Assembly: GCA_016839385.1 (NCBI GenBank) | Contig: JAEOUK010000549.1 | Coordinates: 1-9,260, forward strand | Direction: 5' to 3' | DNA length: 9,260 nucleotides | Source: Promethearchaeota archaeon | GTDB taxonomy: Archaea > Asgardarchaeota > Lokiarchaeia > Sigynarchaeales > MK-D1 | Shown here: in pieces, positions 5,592-9,260 of the stretch | Layout: every line of letters begins with the position of its first letter | How positions within the stretch are numbered: position 1 is the first letter of the stretch | The notes under the pieces: model-generated | Seen by the model: the letters and a program-made list of their open reading frames with translations, nothing else | What the model was told of the DNA's origin: nothing | Databases searched by the model: none | Program-made: the position numbers and the translations under genes

Positions 5592-6737
5592 TTAGACCAT
5601 TCTCACCATTTTATATTCATGGTAATCAATCAATACTCGATAATACCCGCGTAATTGTTCATCCATTTTTGGATCCCGGATATCCGTACGAATACATCCA
5701 TCTGGTAGGGTTTTAAGTTTAGAACGAGAACAAAGTATATGAATTGCGTTTTTTGGGATACCTTCCATTACTTTTGGTGTAATTTGCAGATTTCCCCTTC
5801 CAAATACAAATCCTTGTCTTCCTATAGGACTAAGGATAAGTTCTTTCTTTTTATTACTCGTAGTTTCGAGAATCACTTGTTCATTGACATCCGACGCAAT
5901 TACCTTTTTATTGAGGAGAATATCGAACCCTAGTAAAGTTTTTTTCAATCCCAACTCGTCAAAAATGCGACTTACAGTAGTTCCAGGACCACAGATATAG
6001 TAATATTCATCTTTCATGCTTTCAATTATAGTTCGGGCTATTGCCTTTTGATTTTCGACTTCATCATTAGTAAAAGGAGAATTTTGTTTCATACCCTGAA
6101 TAAAAAGCCGAATATGGGGGACATTCATATATCCATATAACGTTACTTGAATAGAATCATCTCTAAATGCCTGTTCATCAATATCTACTATCTCAGATTC
6201 TATTAAAGGTGCATTTTTCAAGAGATATTCCTTGGTTAGTTTTGCTCCTCGTACGGGATTAACTGCAAATACTGAAGAATATACTTTTACCCCTCCTGGA
6301 ATTCCTAAACAGGGTATTTTTTGATCCACAATTTCATAAATATCTCGCGCAGTTCCGTCTCCTCCAAGGAACACAATTAAAGATACATTTTCCTTTAAAA
6401 ATTGTTGTATACACAATTGAGTATCCTTTTTTGTGGTTTTAAATAGCTCTAATTCATAAGAGAATATATCCAAGGGAATCGTGCGAAAGAAGGTGTTGGT
6501 GACCTTACAAGCATCTGCCCCCATGATTCCAGGAGCAGAGATGATTGTAAAATCACTAAAAATTTTGTTTAGTGTAGTAAGAAATAATGTCGCTCGATTT
6601 TGGATTTGAGGTTTCGCACCTAATTTTCTTGCTTCACTTAGTATCTCCTCCCCATCGGTGCCTTTCAAACCTACCGCACCACCCATTCCGGAAATCGGGT
6701 TTATTACAAATCCAATTTTATAGCGATTATTTTCCAT
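5592..6737 (-). CDS. ATP-NAD kinase family protein (COG3199, AcoX-like)
   Basis: Predicted polyphosphate/ATP-dependent NAD kinase of the archaeal COG3199 group, which would make NADP+ from NAD+. Numbered from the ATG (381 aa), the N terminus has the strand GFVINPISGMGG at 9-20. The diagnostic diacylglycerol/NAD-kinase motif FLGGDGTARD lies at 123-132. GIPGGVKVYSSVFAVNP spans about 145-161, close to the family's substrate loop, and ICGPGTTVSR spans 248-257. The length fits COG3199, which is longer than canonical bacterial NadK, and no fused domain is seen. An upstream in-frame GTG at 6746 would add three residues. The 3' end faces the TFE-beta-like gene with a 5-bp gap; the 5' end is divergent from the OSTC-like gene. 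The kinase family is clear, but AcoX-like members have uncertain substrates, so NAD is only the most likely one. Confidence 0.85.
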   Translation of the reverse strand: MENNRYKIGFVINPISGMGGAVGLKGTDGEEILSEARKLGAKPQIQNRATLFLTTLNKIFSDFTIISAPGIMGADACKVTNTFFRTIPLDIFSYELELFKTTKKDTQLCIQQFLKENVSLIVFLGGDGTARDIYEIVDQKIPCLGIPGGVKVYSSVFAVNPVRGAKLTKEYLLKNAPLIESEIVDIDEQAFRDDSIQVTLYGYMNVPHIRLFIQGMKQNSPFTNDEVENQKAIARTIIESMKDEYYYICGPGTTVSRIFDELGLKKTLLGFDILLNKKVIASDVNEQVILETTSNKKKELILSPIGRQGFVFGRGNLQITPKVMEGIPKNAIHILCSRSKLKTLPDGCIRTDIRDPKMDEQLRGYYRVLIDYHEYKMVRMV

Positions 6738-6824
6738 GAATGTCACTAATATTGATCGTTTTGTGCTATTCCGTTAGATTAAACAACTCATTGTACTAGA
6801 TAATCTTTTTTAATTTTGTATTAA

Positions 6825-6833
6825 TTTTATATT
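6825..6833 (+). promoter_or_regulatory. TATA box for the OSTC-like gene, suggesting a leaderless transcript
   Basis: TTTTATATT is centred 28 bp before the A of the ATG at 6857. Archaeal TATA boxes sit about 26-27 bp before the transcript start, so transcription should begin at or within one or two bases of this ATG. No Shine-Dalgarno is present. This favours ATG 6857 over the upstream GTG codons at 6848 and 6851, which would lie before the predicted transcript start. Confidence 0.5.
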
Positions 6834-6856
6834 CAAGTCTACTTCCAGTGGTGCAA

Positions 6857-7333
6857 ATGAGTCAAGAATTTATTGAAAAAATTCGGAAAAAAATGCCTTG
6901 GATAATTAAGGGAATTCGAATACCCTACATCAATTTCCCAGATTTCAAAGGACGAAACTTCGATATACCGACCCCATCTCGTAATATTTTATTGGGATTA
7001 ATATACGTATTTCTATTCTGGTTAATCATGGGAGGAGTGTATTTAATGATTCCAGACTCATCAGGAAACAAACCGATTGCGTTGGGAGCAAACCAAGCAG
7101 GGGATCCCATATGGATTTGGCCCAGTATAACAGACGCAGTTGTAATTGAATCAATTGTTGCAGGAGCAGTAATTGTTATTGGTGCAATTGGATTTATCAT
7201 TCTCTATCAATCCACAAAACACATTTATAACACAAGATATGCGCGAATTTTGATCACAATTGGTTTTATCCTTTCCACAACTACGTTTGTAATTCTTCAA
7301 TACATTATTATCCAACGTAAAGTTAACGCCTAG
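6857..7333 (+). CDS. OSTC/Ost3-Ost6-like oligosaccharyltransferase subunit
   Basis: Membrane protein of 158 aa with an N-terminal basic cytoplasmic segment and three predicted transmembrane helices at about 44-65, 95-117 and 129-152. A 25-30-residue polar loop (PDSSGNKPIALGANQAGDPI) separates the first two helices. The pattern matches eukaryotic OSTC as I recall it: a short 'FP(D/N)' segment, a first helix ending in GGV/GGI-Y, a '(K/R)P(V/I)A' loop, a second helix closing on the shared GFIIL, and a third helix ending in basic residues. OSTC belongs to the Ost3/Ost6 family of N-glycosylation accessory subunits, and Asgard archaea are reported to encode Ost3/Ost6-type proteins. There is no thioredoxin domain, as in OSTC. 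No STT3 catalytic gene is nearby. The ATG start is backed by a TATA box. Homology is by eye and needs a profile search. Confidence 0.68.
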   Translation: MSQEFIEKIRKKMPWIIKGIRIPYINFPDFKGRNFDIPTPSRNILLGLIYVFLFWLIMGGVYLMIPDSSGNKPIALGANQAGDPIWIWPSITDAVVIESIVAGAVIVIGAIGFIILYQSTKHIYNTRYARILITIGFILSTTTFVILQYIIIQRKVNA

Positions 7334-7337
7334 ATTT

Positions 7338-7343
7338 AAAAAA
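7338..7343 (-). terminator. Oligo-T tract after the M48 peptidase gene
   Basis: In the 16-bp gap between convergent stops, the minus strand has a T6 run starting 7 nt past the peptidase stop. It is a plausible archaeal oligo-T terminator for that gene. No stem-loop is apparent, and no T-tract serves the OSTC-like gene in the gap. Confidence 0.35.
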
Positions 7344-7349
7344 TAAAGA

Positions 7350-9260
7350 TTAAGGATAGTATATCTGTTCTGGATTAGTCCAGTACATAATTTTTTGCAT
7401 GAATTTTTCTGCCAAGCTCATTTTATTTTTATCAATAATACCTATTGTATCAAAACTAAACACCATGGTTTCAATTTTCTTCAGTGGAATCTCAATTTTG
7501 ATTTCATGAATATTTATTAACACCAAAAACGAGTTCTCCCGCGGATTCTTCTCATCATAGGTTATGGAATGAATATAACCCGTCTCTACGCTATTAACAG
7601 CTTTTTTCAAGTAAACTGTAGTTCGTGTTTGATGTTTTTTCAGAAATTCAAGTATTTTGATTTCATCATTGAAATTTTCACTGTCAGTGTGAAAATGTAA
7701 GCCAAATTCATCACTTTTTACCAAGATTTCTTTAAGGGGATATGTTTTCTTTTCCTCTGTAGCGATATTTTCACACTCGAGGATAAAATCATACCCTTCA
7801 TTCTTGAGATTAACCTCATTTAATCGCAATAATTGGAGGGTTCCTCTCTCTTGAAGGAAAATTACCTTGCCTTCCGCATCTTTTATTGCGTTTAAATTAA
7901 ACTTAATCTTATATCTCCATTTTTTAATGATAATTTTGCCTTCTTCATCCAGGAAATAATAGGATATATACTTTCTAAGTAATTTTTTAAAGGCTGAATA
8001 TTGTTTATTTACAGGTTCCGCGCTCTCTCGAAGTTTCTTAAGCTCAATCTGTAATTGGGGATCAATCTTCACTGATACTAAAATGGCATTTTTGTTTTTA
8101 GATAATTGATGAATTGCACCAAAATTGAGTTGAATTAATTTGTACATATCTTGATTTACGAGATAGGGTTTTTCTGAGATAGCTGAAGTGTTTGTTTTAA
8201 TAATTTGCTCAATTTTCTCTACTTTCACGTCTTCTTGAGGAACTGAAATTTCCAAAGGATTAAACACATATGAAAATGGTTCACTTACTTCGTCAGAAAT
8301 GTTCAAATCTTTCATCATACCTACGCCAACTTTGAAGTTTTGTGCATCAATGTGGAGATAGGGTTTATCCATCATCAACTCATACACTTCTTTTTTCTTT
8401 AGTTTATTTAGATAATAGGCGTAATTCTCAATACCAAACATTGATTTGAACTTCTCATTTGCCATCTTGCGATATTCTCTTCGTGCTTTATCCAGATTTT
8501 TGCCAAATCTAAGACGATATCCTTTATTTAATAAAAGGAAAGGCAAAACCGATTCCTTTGCTGGTTTAATTTGATCTTTTTCATCATACATAGCTAAAAT
8601 TCGCAGATAGGATGGAGGATGGCTATTCATTAAATTACTAAGCAAACTACCAGGTTTTGGATTGTGCATATGACGATCTAGATATTCTGCTGTAGAAGAA
8701 TAATTATCTACTTTGTTATACTCTATAATTTTTTCTTCGGATAATAACATCGTATCTAAACCTATTTCTCTTCCACTAGAATAAAATCCTTCTAGATTGT
8801 ACAATCCCTTGGCAAGTTCTTTACCATATCCACTGTGTCTCGTACGCATATCTGCTCTTCCTTCTAAAATCCGAATAAATACATAGATTATCAAAGTAAT
8901 ACCAAAATTGATCGCAATGTACGCCCAAAGAGGAATTAAATCTGCTTTGTTTTGAGCAAATGTATAATCAAAGGAAGATGATGGCCAATTTGGAATAAAA
9001 TAGAATATTACTAGCTGAATAGTGCTAAGTGCTGATAAGAGTAACGTATCTAAACCTTTTGCGTGATGTAGCTCGTGTGCAATTATTCCCTTTAATTCAT
9101 CTTGGGGAATTTCGTTGATATCAGGAGAAATGATTGCAATTCGTTTATCAAAAAAGGCACCGTATGCCATCGCATTTAATATGGGGTATTTTGCGAAACC
9201 CACTTTGACAGGTCGATGTAAATGAACTCTTCCACTAACCTCTAAAACAAGTTTTTGTAA
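7350..9260 (-). CDS. M48 family (HtpX-like) membrane metallopeptidase with long C-terminal extension (5' partial)
   Basis: Zinc metallopeptidase of the HtpX/Ste24 clan, probably degrading or processing membrane proteins. The frame stays open to the window edge, so the true start lies outside; 636 residues are visible. Numbering from the GTG at 9203, the catalytic site is HELHH at 43-47, and Glu114 in LEGRADMRT is the probable third zinc ligand. Transmembrane helices lie at about 53-70 and 91-111, and the M48-type HPPSYLR at 195-201. The upstream motif PILNAMAYG (7-15) corresponds to the family's 'pNAfayg'. Residues from about 220 to 617 form a long extension absent from HtpX, mixed helical then beta-rich. 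Two segments in it (about 453-495 and 541-581) resemble each other and look like SH3/Sm-type beta-barrel modules. It converges on the OSTC-like gene with a 16-bp gap. Confidence 0.88.
   Translation of the reverse strand, partial: LQKLVLEVSGRVHLHRPVKVGFAKYPILNAMAYGAFFDKRIAIISPDINEIPQDELKGIIAHELHHAKGLDTLLLSALSTIQLVIFYFIPNWPSSSFDYTFAQNKADLIPLWAYIAINFGITLIIYVFIRILEGRADMRTRHSGYGKELAKGLYNLEGFYSSGREIGLDTMLLSEEKIIEYNKVDNYSSTAEYLDRHMHNPKPGSLLSNLMNSHPPSYLRILAMYDEKDQIKPAKESVLPFLLLNKGYRLRFGKNLDKARREYRKMANEKFKSMFGIENYAYYLNKLKKKEVYELMMDKPYLHIDAQNFKVGVGMMKDLNISDEVSEPFSYVFNPLEISVPQEDVKVEKIEQIIKTNTSAISEKPYLVNQDMYKLIQLNFGAIHQLSKNKNAILVSVKIDPQLQIELKKLRESAEPVNKQYSAFKKLLRKYISYYFLDEEGKIIIKKWRYKIKFNLNAIKDAEGKVIFLQERGTLQLLRLNEVNLKNEGYDFILECENIATEEKKTYPLKEILVKSDEFGLHFHTDSENFNDEIKILEFLKKHQTRTTVYLKKAVNSVETGYIHSITYDEKNPRENSFLVLINIHEIKIEIPLKKIETMVFSFDTIGIIDKNKMSLAEKFMQKIMYWTNPEQIYYP

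Noticed and set aside
6925..7200. Minus-strand open frame inside the OSTC-like gene
   Set aside because: Antisense to the transmembrane helices; its hydrophobic repeats are a mirror of membrane codons.
1..9260. Search for a defence system, CRISPR array, mobile element or tRNA
   Set aside because: No direct repeats with regular spacing, no transposase or integrase motifs and no tRNA-like cloverleaf; all genes are housekeeping-like and the gaps are too short for hidden cargo.

Overview
The window is AT-rich (by eye about one third G+C), densely coding DNA from an archaeon. Several genes are archaeal-type: a RadB-like ATPase, tRNA m2,2G26 methyltransferase Trm1, an MptE-like pterin pyrophosphokinase and a COG3199-type NAD kinase. 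Two genes point to an Asgard archaeon (Lokiarchaeia-like or relative): a small protein with the Fe-S signature of RNA polymerase III subunit RPC39/TFE-beta, and a three-helix membrane protein resembling the eukaryotic oligosaccharyltransferase subunit OSTC (Ost3/Ost6 family). Lineage is an inference; no rRNA is present to confirm it. There are no tRNA or rRNA genes, CRISPR arrays, insertion sequences or phage genes, and no gene-free stretch longer than about 135 bp.

Layout: (1) 1-630 (+) RadB-like ATPase, cut at the left edge; (2) 627-1865 (-) Trm1; (3) 1933-2547 (+) RlmE/FtsJ rRNA 2'-O-methyltransferase; (4) 2568-2984 (-) GcvH lipoyl protein; (5) 3074-3976 (+) MptE-like pyrophosphokinase; (6) 3945-4853 (-) RadA/Rad51-like ATPase; (7) 4987-5586 (+) zinc finger + winged helix + Fe-S protein of the TFE-beta/RPC39 type; (8) 5592-6737 (-) NAD-kinase family; (9) 6857-7333 (+) OSTC/Ost3-like membrane protein; (10) 7350-9260 (-) M48 metallopeptidase with a long C-terminal extension, cut at the right edge.

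The ten genes alternate strand without exception. Each 3' end abuts or overlaps its convergent neighbour (4-nt overlap, 20-bp gap, 32-bp overlap, 5-bp gap, 16-bp gap), and each 5' end faces a divergent neighbour across about 70-135 bp. No two genes can form an operon here. Three divergent pairs are thematically plausible: Trm1/RlmE (both RNA methyltransferases), GcvH/MptE (both touch pterin-linked one-carbon metabolism), and the RadA-like ATPase/TFE-beta-like protein (both information processing).

The most notable items are the zinc finger-TFE-beta/RPC39 fusion, the OSTC-like protein, two divergent RecA-fold paralogues within 5 kb, the duplicated beta-rich module at the C terminus of the M48 peptidase, and the perfect strand alternation.
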